NCBI RefSeq assembly: GCF_015330125.1
Contig: NZ_JADDXR010000002.1
Location: forward strand, 2,236,941 to 2,300,940
Length of the DNA stretch: 64,000 nucleotides
Direction of reading: 5' to 3'
Source: Zobellia nedashkovskayae
GTDB taxonomy: Bacteria > Bacteroidota > Bacteroidia > Flavobacteriales > Flavobacteriaceae
Below, one piece after another: positions 19,457 through 29,739 of this stretch. Below the pieces are notes generated by a model. The model was not told the origin of the DNA, did no database searches, and saw only the letters and a list, made by a program, of their open reading frames with translations. How positions within the stretch are numbered: the first letter of the stretch is position 1; every line of letters starts with the position of its first letter. A program made the position numbers and the translations under genes.

Positions 19457-22072
19457 ATGACTTCCAAGGAAATCCGATCTCAATTCTTAAATTTTTATAA
19501 AGAAAAAGGACATAAAATAGTTCCATCTGCTCCAATGGTCATCAAAGATGACCCTACTCTTATGTTCACCAATGCGGGAATGAACCAGTTTAAGGAGTTC
19601 TTTTTAGGGAATACTGTTGCTAAAAACACTAGGGTTGTAGATTCTCAAAAATGTTTGCGTGTTAGTGGAAAACATAATGATTTAGAGGAAGTAGGGAAGG
19701 ATACCTACCACCATACGATGTTTGAAATGTTGGGGAACTGGAGTTTTGGCGATTATTTTAAAGCCGAGGCTATTTCATGGGCATGGGAGTTGCTTACGGA
19801 AGTTTTAAAGGTTGATAAGGATTGCCTTTATGTTTCGGTTTTTGAAGGAAGTAAAGATGCAGATAACTTGTCGTTAGATACCGAAGCCTTTGATTTATGG
19901 AAGGCCATTGTACCTGAAGATCGAATTATTTTAGGGAATAAAAAAGATAATTTCTGGGAAATGGGCGATCAAGGCCCATGCGGTCCTTGTTCTGAGATTC
20001 ATGTGGATATTCGCTCTGCGGAAGAAAAAGCCAAAGTTTCCGGGGCTTCGTTAGTTAATGCAGATCACCCACTGGTGGTTGAGATATGGAACTTGGTTTT
20101 CATGCAGTACAATCGTAAGGCAGATGGTTCATTGGAGTCGTTACCAGCAAAACACGTAGATACCGGAATGGGTTTTGAACGTTTGTGTATGGTGCTTCAA
20201 GATGTGAAATCTAACTACGATACAGATGTTTTTAAACCTATTATTCGTGAAATAGAGATTATAACACATAGCAAGTACGGTAAAGATGAAGAGACCGATA
20301 TTGCCATTCGTGTAATTGCAGATCATATCCGTGCCGTTTCTTTTTCTATTGCAGATGGGCAATTGCCAAGCAATACGGGAGCAGGTTATGTAATCAGACG
20401 TATTTTAAGGCGTGCCGTACGTTATGGCTTTACTTTTTTAAATACCAAAGAACCTTTTATGTACCGTTTGGTAAGCGAACTTACCGAAAGTATGGGTGAA
20501 GCTTTCCCTGAGTTGAAGGAGCAACGGCAGTTGATTGAAAACGTAATCAAAGAAGAAGAGTATTCTTTCTTGAAAACGTTGGAGCAAGGTCTTGTTCTTT
20601 TAGATCAGGTAATAGCCAATGTAAAAGGAAAAGAGGTTGATGGTAGAAAGGCTTTTGAATTATACGACACCTATGGTTTTCCGATAGATTTAACAGCTCT
20701 TATTCTTTCTGAAAAAGGATTAAGCCTAGATGAGAAAGGGTTTGATGTAGCCATGCAGGAACAGAAGAACCGCTCAAAATCGGCTTCAGAGATTTCTAAA
20801 GATGATTGGGAAGTACTTTCAGAAGATTTAGAACAGGAGTTTGTTGGTTATGACGTGCTTCAGTCTAATGTAAAACTTGTAAAATATAGAAGGGTAACTT
20901 CAAAAAAGGCGGGAGAACAATATCAACTAGTCTTTAATCTAACCCCTTTTTATCCAGAGGGTGGTGGCCAAGTTGGCGATAAAGGGTATTTAGAAATGCC
21001 CAATGGCGATGTAGTTTATATTTTAGATACTAAAAAGGAGAACAGTGAAATCATTCACTTTACCAAAAACCTCCCTAAAGATATAAGCGGAACGTTCAAA
21101 GCGGTAGTGGACAAGAAACAACGAGAGCGTACTCAGGCTAATCATACGGCTACGCATTTGCTACACCAAGCTTTACGAGAAGTACTTGGTACGCACGTAG
21201 AGCAGAAGGGTTCTGCAGTGCATTCTAAATATTTACGATTCGATTTTTCTCACTTTTCTAAAGTGTCTCCGGAAGAACTTCGTGAGGTAGAAAGTTTTGT
21301 AAACGCACGTATTGAAGGACAATTGCCATTTGAGGAACATAGAAATATACCAATGGAAGAAGCTGTAAAAGCAGGTGCTATGGCTCTTTTTGGCGAAAAA
21401 TATGGAGATACGGTACGAACAGTCCGTTTTGGGCAGTCTATTGAACTATGTGGTGGAACCCATGTTAAGAATACAGGAGATATCTGGCATTTTAAGATTA
21501 AATCAGAAGGTGCGGTAGCTTCAGGGATACGAAGAATTGAAGCGATAACTTCTGATGCCGTTAAGGATTTCTATAATGAGAATGATAGAATCATTTCCGA
21601 CATGAAAGGGTTATTGAATAACGCCCAAGACACGGTTAAGGCAGTTTCAAATTTGCAGGAAGAAAATGCAAAGTTGAAAAAAGAGGTAGAAGGACTTTTG
21701 AAAGACAAGGCTAAAAACCTAAAAGGGGATTTAGTAAATGAACTGGAAGAAGTAAACGGTGTTCAATTTCTGGCTAAGAAGATAGATTTAGATGCTTCTG
21801 GAATTAAGGACTTGAGTTTTGAAATGGGTCAGAACAAAAATAACCTTTTCCTTCTTTTTGCTATGGACCAGAACGGAAAAGCGTTGTTGTCTTGTTATAT
21901 CTCAAAAGAACTGGTAGCATCAAAAGGGTTAAATGCTGGAACTATCGTTAAGGAATTAGGTAAATTCATCCAAGGTGGCGGCGGTGGCCAACCTTTCTTT
22001 GCAACCGCTGGTGGTAAGAAGCCAGAAGGTATAGAAGAGGCCCTGTCCAAAGCTAAAGACTATTTAAAGTAA
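19457..22072 (+). CDS. alaS: Alanine--tRNA ligase
   Basis: An 871-residue alanyl-tRNA synthetase. Class II catalytic core at the N-terminus ([15 protein letters not shown], then the motif 2 region and [17 protein letters not shown]), editing domain with [16 protein letters not shown] and the zinc ligands in CGGTHV, and a C-terminal oligomerisation/C-Ala domain ending in the Gly-rich [14 protein letters not shown]. Full length. A TAATTTTTG just before the gene (about 19429-19437) is close to the -7 consensus. A strong terminator follows directly. Confidence 0.98.
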   Translation: MTSKEIRSQFLNFYKEKGHKIVPSAPMVIKDDPTLMFTNAGMNQFKEFFLGNTVAKNTRVVDSQKCLRVSGKHNDLEEVGKDTYHHTMFEMLGNWSFGDYFKAEAISWAWELLTEVLKVDKDCLYVSVFEGSKDADNLSLDTEAFDLWKAIVPEDRIILGNKKDNFWEMGDQGPCGPCSEIHVDIRSAEEKAKVSGASLVNADHPLVVEIWNLVFMQYNRKADGSLESLPAKHVDTGMGFERLCMVLQDVKSNYDTDVFKPIIREIEIITHSKYGKDEETDIAIRVIADHIRAVSFSIADGQLPSNTGAGYVIRRILRRAVRYGFTFLNTKEPFMYRLVSELTESMGEAFPELKEQRQLIENVIKEEEYSFLKTLEQGLVLLDQVIANVKGKEVDGRKAFELYDTYGFPIDLTALILSEKGLSLDEKGFDVAMQEQKNRSKSASEISKDDWEVLSEDLEQEFVGYDVLQSNVKLVKYRRVTSKKAGEQYQLVFNLTPFYPEGGGQVGDKGYLEMPNGDVVYILDTKKENSEIIHFTKNLPKDISGTFKAVVDKKQRERTQANHTATHLLHQALREVLGTHVEQKGSAVHSKYLRFDFSHFSKVSPEELREVESFVNARIEGQLPFEEHRNIPMEEAVKAGAMALFGEKYGDTVRTVRFGQSIELCGGTHVKNTGDIWHFKIKSEGAVASGIRRIEAITSDAVKDFYNENDRIISDMKGLLNNAQDTVKAVSNLQEENAKLKKEVEGLLKDKAKNLKGDLVNELEEVNGVQFLAKKIDLDASGIKDLSFEMGQNKNNLFLLFAMDQNGKALLSCYISKELVASKGLNAGTIVKELGKFIQGGGGGQPFFATAGGKKPEGIEEALSKAKDYLK

Positions 22073-22077
22073 AAGAG

Positions 22078-22115
22078 AAACGCCTCGCTATAAATTAGCG
22101 AGGCGTTTTGTTTTT
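22078..22115 (+). terminator. Rho-independent terminator of alaS
   Basis: A 10-bp perfect stem CGCCTCGCTA / TAGCGAGGCG (22081-22105) with a 5-base loop and a following TTTTGTTTTT. Confidence 0.92.
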
Positions 22116-22569
22116 AAGAATGTATTGTAATATAATAGTAGCAAATGAATAAATTTGCCTGGACCTTTAGCGTTTAAGTAAAGTATAGCAGGTAGAGAAC
22201 AGTGTTCGGAAAATGTTATATCGTATTAAAAAAATGATTGTAGGTGATATATGGAATGGCCATTCAACTGATATTTATAATTCCTTTACTTTCTTTTTAG
22301 CTACAGGATTATATGTATAATTTAGAAAAAATGTTTTAAACTGATTAAAGTTAAAATCAAACCAAAAAAGGTAGGTGACTTTTTTCATAATACTTAGCAA
22401 AGGGAAATCACTCAAATATACCTGGTACATAGATTGACTTTTAGTAATTTAACTAAAATGGCTTTCAAAAATTTTCAATTAGCATGTTTGTGTAATTTTA
22501 TAAAGTCGAAATTTTATGTATTGATTAGATTTGAATAAAACTTATAGTCTGGATTTGATTTTCAAATTT
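22116..22569. other. Intergenic region, nothing recognised
   Basis: An AT-rich stretch between the alaS terminator and the collagen-like lipoprotein, whose 3' end points into it. I saw no frame with protein character, no RNA fold and no clear promoter box. Confidence 0.5.
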
Positions 22570-23130
22570 CTAATGTTTTAAATCAAAATATTCCATCACC
22601 GCATTGTAATCACTAAGATTTACGCCATCTCTTTTTAACTGGGCTCTTAGAGTTGCAGCCCCAGACTTCTCGGTGGTACTATTAGATTTTACTATAACAA
22701 CCTTAAGTTTTGTTATATAACCAGCCCCAAAGGTTGCAGAAGCATTGCTTCCCACTTCGTGAAAATATAACCAGAATCTACCCAAATCGATTTCTACACC
22801 TATATCCATGAAATTGCGACCATATCCGGCATCAAGATATCGTACAGCGGGAACAGGAATGTCAGAACCATTCAGAGTTTTTAAATAACCAATAATTAAA
22901 TCATTATCAATCACATCTTGGGTTAATTCCGGTACATCTACTGCAATATTTCCTCCTGTCTCAGTTGAAATGTCATATAAATATGTCTGGACGTTGGCAT
23001 TGCCATCTGAACCATTTGCTCCTGGAGGCCCAGCAGGCCCAGTAACTCCATCTTCTAAGGAGCAGGAGAATATTAAACTAGCTAAAAAGGATATTAAAAT
23101 AAATTTGGTGCTAAATATTAATTTTTTCAT
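22570..23130 (-). CDS. Lipoprotein with short collagen-like repeat
   Basis: A 186-residue protein. The signal peptide ends in LIFSC (Cys23), a lipobox. Directly after it lie five Gly-X-Y triplets (GVTGPAGPPGANGSD), then a compact beta-rich domain of about 140 residues without a recognised family. The short collagen-like stretch probably acts as a spacer on the cell surface. It resembles in plan, but not in sequence of the globular part, the C1q-like lipoprotein at 49.6-50.3 kb, and it lacks the sigma-type promoter motif found there. Confidence 0.85.
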   Translation of the reverse strand: MKKLIFSTKFILISFLASLIFSCSLEDGVTGPAGPPGANGSDGNANVQTYLYDISTETGGNIAVDVPELTQDVIDNDLIIGYLKTLNGSDIPVPAVRYLDAGYGRNFMDIGVEIDLGRFWLYFHEVGSNASATFGAGYITKLKVVIVKSNSTTEKSGAATLRAQLKRDGVNLSDYNAVMEYFDLKH

Positions 23131-23307
23131 AATCAGAATAATTTAGGTTAATTAATTTAAAACTGATAGTTCGTCTAAACCTAACTGTTATTTCAATCTA
23201 AACTAACAAGAAATCTCCTCGAAGTAATTCCATTTTGTACAGTTGGTTTCTTTTCTGGTATGAATGGTTAAAAGTTAGTCACAAATGCAATGTATATCGG
23301 TGAATAA

Positions 23308-23715
23308 AACCATAATGTTGAAGAGCAGGAAGCAGAATCGGTAACTGATTTGTTAACCACGCGGTATGGTGCTTCTAGTGAAAATGTATCAACCTATGCT
23401 AAAATGAACCCTTTTTCAATGAATACGGAATATGGAGAGAATGAAATGCACTTAAAAAATATTGCAGTACGAACGTATCATGATGTTGATATAGCATGGC
23501 GTTTGCAAAACAGATTTCAAAGTGCAAAAAATCAAAATTTTATTGCAACCTCAGAGCTAATCAAGAGATTGCTCATTTTGGGCAATGAACAAGCCGAGTT
23601 TATACAAACATTAGGAACGGGTTACCGGAGTGATGGGCAAAGGCATCCTCATTCATGGTCTATTATTGATGAAGCAGAGTGTATAGAGTGGGTTAAAAGC
23701 ATACTTGGCAAATAA
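23308..23715 (+). pseudogene. C-terminal remnant of an alpha/beta-hydrolase-like protein
   Basis: The open frame after TAA 23305-23307 encodes about 135 residues beginning NHNVEEQEAESV; the first usable start is TTG at 23350. Segments MHLKNIAVRTYHDVDIAWRL and RHPHSWSIIDEAECIEWVKS look like the last third of a secreted alpha/beta-hydrolase family known from Flavobacteriia, with the His of RHPHSW in the place expected for the catalytic His. The nucleophile part is absent, and the 170 bp upstream show no coding continuation. I read it as a decayed 3' fragment; an independent small gene starting at TTG is the alternative. Confidence 0.5.
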
Positions 23716-23790
23716 AAGATTGAGATGAAACCAAAGGCCAAATCAAAACTCAAATTTTTAATTCCAATAGGGAGTATGTTTATAAATGAC

Positions 23791-23904
23791 TTACTCTTTC
23801 TTTTTCTTATTCAATTTGTAAATAAGCCAGATAAAGCCAACAACAAAATGAAGAAGAATAATGCCGGCAATAACATAAATCAAAGTATTTGAACTACCTC
23901 TCAT
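23791..23904 (-). CDS. Small single-pass membrane protein (37 aa)
   Basis: A 37-codon frame starting MRGSSNTLIYVIAGIILL, with one hydrophobic helix (residues about 8-30) and a very basic tail (KLNKKKKE). Such small membrane proteins with a Lys-rich end are common in Flavobacteriaceae. No family assigned. It lies alone between the hydrolase remnant and the sensor kinase. Confidence 0.55.
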   Translation of the reverse strand: MRGSSNTLIYVIAGIILLHFVVGFIWLIYKLNKKKKE

Positions 23905-24075
23905 TTTACATTTATCTTAAAACATCCTCAAAACTAAGTATCATATTGAAACAGAAATATGATATTAATCAATATCATTCAGTTATTCTGTATTTAATTG
24001 TACTTCTGTTATTGAAAAACCTTAGTCCAATTTTCAACAGTTAAAAAAAGAATTGCCAGTTTAAACTATTGGTGT

Positions 24076-27000
24076 TTAATACTTAACCGAAAGCTTATTG
24101 TTGTTTAAAGCTTTTTGCTTTGCTATTTCGGCTTTTGGTAGAATAAGTTTAAAAGTAGTTCCTTTTCCGTTGCCTCCTGATTCTGCCATTATGGTTCCGC
24201 CATGTGAAACCGCAATTTTTTTAATCATATATAGCCCTAACCCTGTTCCTGTTGTATTTTTGTGAAAACGTTCAAAAGGTGTAAATAGTTTTTTTAAGGC
24301 CCGCTCATCCATACCTGATCCGTTATCACGTATTAGAAAGCTATTTGTGTCTCCATTATCAATATATTCCACAGCTATTTTAGGGTTTCGTTGGTCTCCC
24401 ATGTATTTGATGGCATTATCTAAGAAGTTGCCAAAAACTTGGGTTATTCTTTTGCGATCTCCAAATATTTCGGGTAGGTCGTGAGCAATTGTAAGCTCAA
24501 TATTTTCTTTGTTAAGTTTCCCTTTGATAAGATCTCTAGACAAATTTAATATTTCATTGGTGTTTAATAGCTCATTGTTATTTTCAATTTTACCCAGTTT
24601 TGCAATTTTGGTGATGTCCGAAATCAATTCGTTCATGTTGTCACAGGAAATATCTATTAAACTTAAGTACTCTTCTACAGTAGTAAAATCTTCTGTCTCA
24701 ATTGCCATTGGTACAAGACCGGCAATCCCTTTAATATTGTTTAGTGGGCTTTTTAAATCATGGGAAATTGCAAAGGTAAAGCGCTGAATTTCTTCGTTTT
24801 TGGATTCTAGATCATTTGCCGCTTCTATAAGCTTGTCTTTTTGAAGCCTTAATTCTTTAGTACGTTCCGCTACTTTTAGTACTAGTTTTCTTTGATTTTT
24901 TTTAATACTTCTTAATTTAAGATAATAGGCGAGATAAAGGACCAATAAAACTAGGGCTACCATTAAAGACCGGAACCACCACGTTTCCCAATATGGAGGG
25001 GTAATGGTCATATGAAGATCTAATTCGTTATCTACCCAAACCCCGTCAGAATTAGTAGATTTGATTCTTAACGTATATTTTCCAGGATTTAGATTGGTAT
25101 ATGTAGCACTTGGATTGTTGCCTACATAGTTCCAATCTTTTTCAAAACCGTCTAGGTAAAAAGCATAATTTACACTTTCCGGACGGCGAAAGGTAAGGGC
25201 CTTAAAATCAATGTTAATAACAGATTGATCATAGTTAAGAGTAAGAGAATCTACTTGGCTAATATCCTTTTTTAAAACCCCAAAATCATCATTGGGTAAT
25301 ACAGATTTGTTGAAAATTTTTAGATCGGAAATAAATAAATTAAGCTTGTCTTTTTGTTTTGCAACGGCACTGGCGGTAAATATGTTAAACCCGTTTACAC
25401 CTCCAAATATATACTCACCTTTACTAGTGATTAAAGATGAATTTGGGTTAAATTGGTTGGCCTGCAGACCATCACCTACATCATAATCTATTGTTTTTCC
25501 AGTACTGGTATTGTACCTAATAATACCTTCTTCTGTACTTAACCATAAGCGTTTGTTCTTATCGTCTATAATTTCCTTAATGGCATCATTTTTAAGTCCG
25601 TCTGACTTTTTAACGGATTGGAAGGAATCACTTTCAGGCATATATTTGTTAAGTCCGCCTTGAGTACCTGCCCAAATAACATTCTCACTATCCTGTATAA
25701 TGGAGTTGACAAAATTATTGCTTAATGAATTTTTACTATGATAATGTGTACTTTTCCAAGTACCATCACTTTCTGTCAATTTAAGTAATCCAGAGTTTAG
25801 ACTGCCAATCCAAATATTACCTTTGTTATCTTCAAATATTCTATTTAACGAATTAATTTCCGTACCGTCTAATTGGGAGGTAAGATCAATATTCTCATGA
25901 CTATTTGTTTGTGGATTAAAAATTTGCACGCCTGCAAAATAATTTATGATCCAGATACGGCCTTTCCTATCTTTTAAGAGATCAACTACGGTATTTGATT
26001 TCAAAAATGAATTTTGAGTGTTTAGCTCTTCAAATTTCTTGCTATCCGTATTGAAAACGACAATACCATTTGTCCATGTGCCAGCCCACAATTCATTCTT
26101 TTTTGTTTGCAGTAATGAAAGTACCACGTTGCTACCAAAATTTTTATCCTTTAATGAATAATGCTCAAATGTGTCTAAAGTTCTGTTCCAGCAATTTAAT
26201 CCGCCGCCATCGGTTCCTATCCATATCTTTCCCTTCGTATCCTCATTAAAACAATTCACTAATTTATTACTCAAAGATTTAGAATTGAATGGGTCAGAAG
26301 TAATGTGTTTGAATTTAAAAAATTCCGGGTCATAAAAATTGAGACCGCTTTTATAGGGAGCTACCCACATAACGCCATTACGGGTGCATAAAAGAGACCA
26401 AATGGAATTACCTGAAATGGAATTTGGCTTAGACACATTATATTCTATGTGTTGTATGGGTTCTAGAGTTTTGGTATAGATAAACAAGCCATTATTTTCA
26501 GTACCTATCCATAATTCTCCATTATTATTCTTTGTTAAGGAACGTATGCTAAAGCCTGGGCTTATATCTTTTTTCTTGGTAAGAAACCCTAAGGAGCTAT
26601 CTATTTTCAATTCTACTAGGACCCCGCTAATCGTGCCCAATAAAAAGTTGTTTTTCTCTAGTGGTGTGGCAGTAACAATCTCATCTGTTTCCTGAAGCTT
26701 ACTCAGGATTTCCATTTCCCTGTTTATCACTAAAATATTGTATGTGGAAATAACAAGCATACGCTCATCATCCAAAGGCATTACTTTAATAATTTTGTCA
26801 ACTCTTCTATTCTTAAGTTTTACGTAATCATCAGGAAGCTTAAATTGTTTTAATTTTCCGGTTTCTGGCTGGTACCTAAATAACCCATCTTTTTCAGTGC
26901 CTAACCATAAATAGTCATTTAGTCTAATTACCCATTCAAACCTTTTAGATTCAATCTTCTTTGCTTCTTTCTTGAACGGATAAGGGATGACCAGATTTAA

Positions 27001-27339
27001 ACTGCGGTCATATAAACTTAAGCCATGGTTTGTACTAATTAATAAGTTTTCATCATCCTCGTATAAAGAAACTATATACTCGTGAGTAAGGCCGGTTACA
27101 CTATCTGTAGTTTTATTGAATATTTCAAAGTCTTTTCCATCATATCTGTTCAGGCCATTTCTAGTTCCAATCCAAATAAAACCGTAACTATCTTCCAAAA
27201 GAATGGTTGCCGTACTATGGGATATTCCCTTTTCAATATGTTGAAAAATAAGGGATTCTTTATGCTGAGATTGAACCGTATATAAGGAAAGGAGAAGAAT
27301 ATAAAAGGTAAGAATCTTAAAAAAATATTTTAATACCAT
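24076..27339 (-). CDS. Two-component-type propeller sensor histidine kinase without receiver or HTH
   Basis: About 1087 residues from the ATG at 27339, chosen because AAAGGA lies just upstream; an in-frame ATG at 27375 adds 12 residues. Signal peptide, then two sets of two-component regulator propeller repeats (GFIWIGTRNGLNRYDG, then GKIWIGTDGGGLNCW and many alike), a Y_Y_Y domain (YTNLNPGKYTLRIKSTNSDG), a transmembrane helix (SLMVALVLLVLYLAYYL), HisKA with the phospho-acceptor FAISHDLKSPLNNIKG, and HATPase (DNAIKYMGD, DNGSGMDERA, GTGLGLYMIKK). It ends there: no receiver and no AraC domain as in full hybrid regulators. No response regulator gene is adjacent. Confidence 0.93.
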   Translation of the reverse strand: MVLKYFFKILTFYILLLSLYTVQSQHKESLIFQHIEKGISHSTATILLEDSYGFIWIGTRNGLNRYDGKDFEIFNKTTDSVTGLTHEYIVSLYEDDENLLISTNHGLSLYDRSLNLVIPYPFKKEAKKIESKRFEWVIRLNDYLWLGTEKDGLFRYQPETGKLKQFKLPDDYVKLKNRRVDKIIKVMPLDDERMLVISTYNILVINREMEILSKLQETDEIVTATPLEKNNFLLGTISGVLVELKIDSSLGFLTKKKDISPGFSIRSLTKNNNGELWIGTENNGLFIYTKTLEPIQHIEYNVSKPNSISGNSIWSLLCTRNGVMWVAPYKSGLNFYDPEFFKFKHITSDPFNSKSLSNKLVNCFNEDTKGKIWIGTDGGGLNCWNRTLDTFEHYSLKDKNFGSNVVLSLLQTKKNELWAGTWTNGIVVFNTDSKKFEELNTQNSFLKSNTVVDLLKDRKGRIWIINYFAGVQIFNPQTNSHENIDLTSQLDGTEINSLNRIFEDNKGNIWIGSLNSGLLKLTESDGTWKSTHYHSKNSLSNNFVNSIIQDSENVIWAGTQGGLNKYMPESDSFQSVKKSDGLKNDAIKEIIDDKNKRLWLSTEEGIIRYNTSTGKTIDYDVGDGLQANQFNPNSSLITSKGEYIFGGVNGFNIFTASAVAKQKDKLNLFISDLKIFNKSVLPNDDFGVLKKDISQVDSLTLNYDQSVINIDFKALTFRRPESVNYAFYLDGFEKDWNYVGNNPSATYTNLNPGKYTLRIKSTNSDGVWVDNELDLHMTITPPYWETWWFRSLMVALVLLVLYLAYYLKLRSIKKNQRKLVLKVAERTKELRLQKDKLIEAANDLESKNEEIQRFTFAISHDLKSPLNNIKGIAGLVPMAIETEDFTTVEEYLSLIDISCDNMNELISDITKIAKLGKIENNNELLNTNEILNLSRDLIKGKLNKENIELTIAHDLPEIFGDRKRITQVFGNFLDNAIKYMGDQRNPKIAVEYIDNGDTNSFLIRDNGSGMDERALKKLFTPFERFHKNTTGTGLGLYMIKKIAVSHGGTIMAESGGNGKGTTFKLILPKAEIAKQKALNNNKLSVKY

Positions 27340-27375
27340 TTTTATCCTTTTGTAATATACTTGTTTAGGGCGCAT

Positions 27376-27915
27376 TTAAAGGTAAGAAATTACTTCCAAA
27401 TAAAACTTAATATTAAGTTGTCCATTAAATTCACTAAAGGTCTTAGATTTTTTTATGATATAAAAATTAATAGATTATTTGATACTTAAAATACGTACGT
27501 TGCTGGGCGTAATTACTTGTTACCAGGTATTTTAAAGCGGGGAAATGTTAATTTTTTTAATTCAATTTAAAATGAGAAGATGTTTTAGGATAAATTCAGC
27601 TCCTGGTTCTTTGCGAAATGCAACCTGCGGTTAAAAATCTGTCAGAAACGGGAGAGGAGCTAGTTTATACTAGTGCCATGAATTTGTTAAAATAAAAGTA
27701 CGCGAATTATACAGTTTATAATTAATATAGACTTGTGGTTTATTCAACTGGGTCTGTTTATATTTATAATATTATTAAATCTTATAGATTTAACTTTGAA
27801 TAAAAAAACCTTAGTATTCTCTCAGATGACTTTGAATAAGTATACTCAAAGTCTGTCAAAACCATTCCAAAGGAGCTATAAATAAACGAACTTAGCAGAA
27901 GAATTATAATAGAGC
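27376..27915. other. Intergenic region between divergent genes, nothing firm
   Basis: 540 bp between the sensor kinase and the oxidoreductase. The only coding-like piece is a short frame at 27618-27695 (about 25 codons, MQPAVKNLSETGEELVYTSA), too short to support. No TAnnTTTG box with a good upstream TTG was found. Confidence 0.4.
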
Positions 27916-28587
27916 ATGAATTCAGAATCTAACATGTTATACGTGGTAATGCTGGGCGCAAGCGGGGCTGTAGGTACAGAAACTTTGGGCACTCTTCTGC
28001 AAGGTAAGAACATTCAAAAAATTACTTTGCTTGGCAGAAGTCACATTTCTGATCTAGACAATGCTATTGTAGAACAGCACAATATAGACATCACAGATGC
28101 TAGTTCTTACGAGAACTTTTTACAAGGACACACAACGGCTATTTGTACACTGGGGGTAGGCCAACCTTCAAAAATAAGCAAAGAAGAATTTATTAAAATT
28201 GATAAAACTGCAGTTCTAGATTTTGCAACGGCCTGTAAAAAAGCAGGAGTGAAACATTTTCAATTGTTAGCCTCTGTAGGTATTAGTCCAACTTCATCAT
28301 CTTTTTACCTTCGTACAAAAGGAGAATTGGTAGAAGCGTTAAAAGCATTGCATTTTGACCGCCTCAGTATTTTTGAACCTTCCATGATTTTAACACCAAC
28401 CAATCGTTACGGCATTGGGCAGGCGATTACCTTAAAAGTCTGGCCTTTACTAAAACCCATACTTTTGGGAGGGTTACGAAAATATAGAGGTGTACCCGTA
28501 CATATTCTAGGGCAGGCAATGGCCAATAATATCTACAATAAAGGTGATGTATACGAAGTGCTTCAGTGGGATGATTTTTATAATTAA
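27916..28587 (+). CDS. NAD(P)-binding oxidoreductase (atypical SDR, HTATIP2/NmrA-like)
   Basis: A 223-residue Rossmann-fold protein. The dinucleotide-binding motif GASGAVGTETLGTLL lies at residues about 14-28, followed by LLGRSH and HNIDITD. The mid part has the family segment ACKKAGVKHFQLLASVGISP, and FYLRTKGELVEAL where Tyr and Lys may be functional. Substrate unknown. The gene is followed after 24 bp by a Crp/Fnr regulator gene on the same strand, and the two are likely co-transcribed. Confidence 0.85.
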   Translation: MNSESNMLYVVMLGASGAVGTETLGTLLQGKNIQKITLLGRSHISDLDNAIVEQHNIDITDASSYENFLQGHTTAICTLGVGQPSKISKEEFIKIDKTAVLDFATACKKAGVKHFQLLASVGISPTSSSFYLRTKGELVEALKALHFDRLSIFEPSMILTPTNRYGIGQAITLKVWPLLKPILLGGLRKYRGVPVHILGQAMANNIYNKGDVYEVLQWDDFYN

Positions 28588-28611
28588 ACTATCGAAACAC
28601 TAAAACACATA

Positions 28612-29166
28612 TTGAACCATATTCTTCCCATTGCTGAGGAAGATTGGAAAGTGATAAAACCTCATTTGTCAATCGTAAAATTTGAAAAAGGAGAGCAGTT
28701 GCTATGTCCTCCGCAAATATGTAGTTTCATTGCATTTATTAAATCGGGTTCTGTACGGTCTTATCATATGGATGATCAACTAGTGGAAACCAATTTGCTA
28801 TTAAGGTCTGCAAACGAATTTATCACGGATTACGAGAGTTTTATAAGCCAAGATCCTTCTACATTGTGGATTCAGTCCATAGAGAGGGGAGAGGCCATTC
28901 TTTTGAACAGAACCGGACTCTACTACCTTTATGAAACCTCTTTTTATTGGAATAAATTTGGAAGAATCATAAGCGAGCAGATATTTATAAACAGTAAACG
29001 TAGAACAGAACAGTTATTATTTTTAAGCCCAACGGAACGATATATGCTCTTATTAAAGCATAATCCTGATTATTTTCAAAAATATGCTTTAAAACATATT
29101 GCCAGTTATTTGGGTATAACGCCACAGTCACTAAGTAGGATTAGAAATCAATTGTCAAAACATTAA
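28612..29166 (+). CDS. Crp/Fnr family transcriptional regulator
   Basis: About 184 residues with a cyclic-nucleotide-binding-like beta-roll (about residues 15-120) and a C-terminal winged helix (YALKHIASYLGITPQSLSRIRNQL). No cysteine cluster, so not an oxygen-sensing Fnr. The start is not certain: TTG at 28612 is the first usual start, but the same frame reads IETLKHILNH before it back to the stop of the upstream gene, which looks like a natural N-terminus for this family, with ATC at 28591. No in-frame ATG exists there. It likely controls the oxidoreductase gene or the neighbouring DUF3995 gene. Confidence 0.85.
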   Translation: MNHILPIAEEDWKVIKPHLSIVKFEKGEQLLCPPQICSFIAFIKSGSVRSYHMDDQLVETNLLLRSANEFITDYESFISQDPSTLWIQSIERGEAILLNRTGLYYLYETSFYWNKFGRIISEQIFINSKRRTEQLLFLSPTERYMLLLKHNPDYFQKYALKHIASYLGITPQSLSRIRNQLSKH

Positions 29167-29248
29167 TTACCTTGTGTTAAGTTGTGATTCCATCATATTG
29201 CTAGAAATTTGTTCGAATCGAATACCGAATATCTAAAACAGCAAATTT

Positions 29249-29677
29249 ATGATGGTCATGATTTTATCTTTACTTCTATTCTTAGTTTTTATTGTACTTG
29301 GCGGTTTCCATTTCTATTGGCTTTTTGGCGGTACTTGGGCATTGGAGAATGCTATTCCAACACGAGAAAATGAGAAAGCCATGATTTCAATTCCTAAAAT
29401 TGCAACCTTATTAGTAGCGCTGATTTTAACTGTATTCGGGTTATTCTATTTTATGAAATCTGGCCTTATAAATGTTGAAGCTCCTTTTAGGGGTATAAAT
29501 TTCGCGTACTGGTTTATTCCTACTATTTTTATTCTAAGGTCTGTAGGAGAATTTAAGTATGTCGGCTTTTTTAAGAAAGTTAAAAATACCAAGTTTTCAA
29601 AGGCGGATTCGAAGCTGTTTTCTCCGTTATGCTTAGGGATAGGTGTAGTAGGAATATTGATACAGTTTATGAATTGA
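29249..29677 (+). CDS. DUF3995 membrane protein
   Basis: A 142-residue protein with four hydrophobic helices and the DUF3995 pattern: FHFYWLFGGTWALENAIPTR near the N-terminus and FRGINFAYWFIPTIFILRSVGEF near the middle. Inner-membrane, function unknown. It follows the Crp/Fnr gene on the same strand after 82 bp. Confidence 0.85.
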   Translation: MMVMILSLLLFLVFIVLGGFHFYWLFGGTWALENAIPTRENEKAMISIPKIATLLVALILTVFGLFYFMKSGLINVEAPFRGINFAYWFIPTIFILRSVGEFKYVGFFKKVKNTKFSKADSKLFSPLCLGIGVVGILIQFMN

Positions 29678-29739
29678 TATAATAAATAAAAAAATATAGT
29701 AGAATTATTATTTAGGATTTAAACAGTAAAAAAGACACA

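Noticed and set aside
27618..27695. 25-codon frame between the sensor kinase and the oxidoreductase
   Set aside because: Too short, without membrane helix, family or initiation signal; perhaps a remnant but not supportable.
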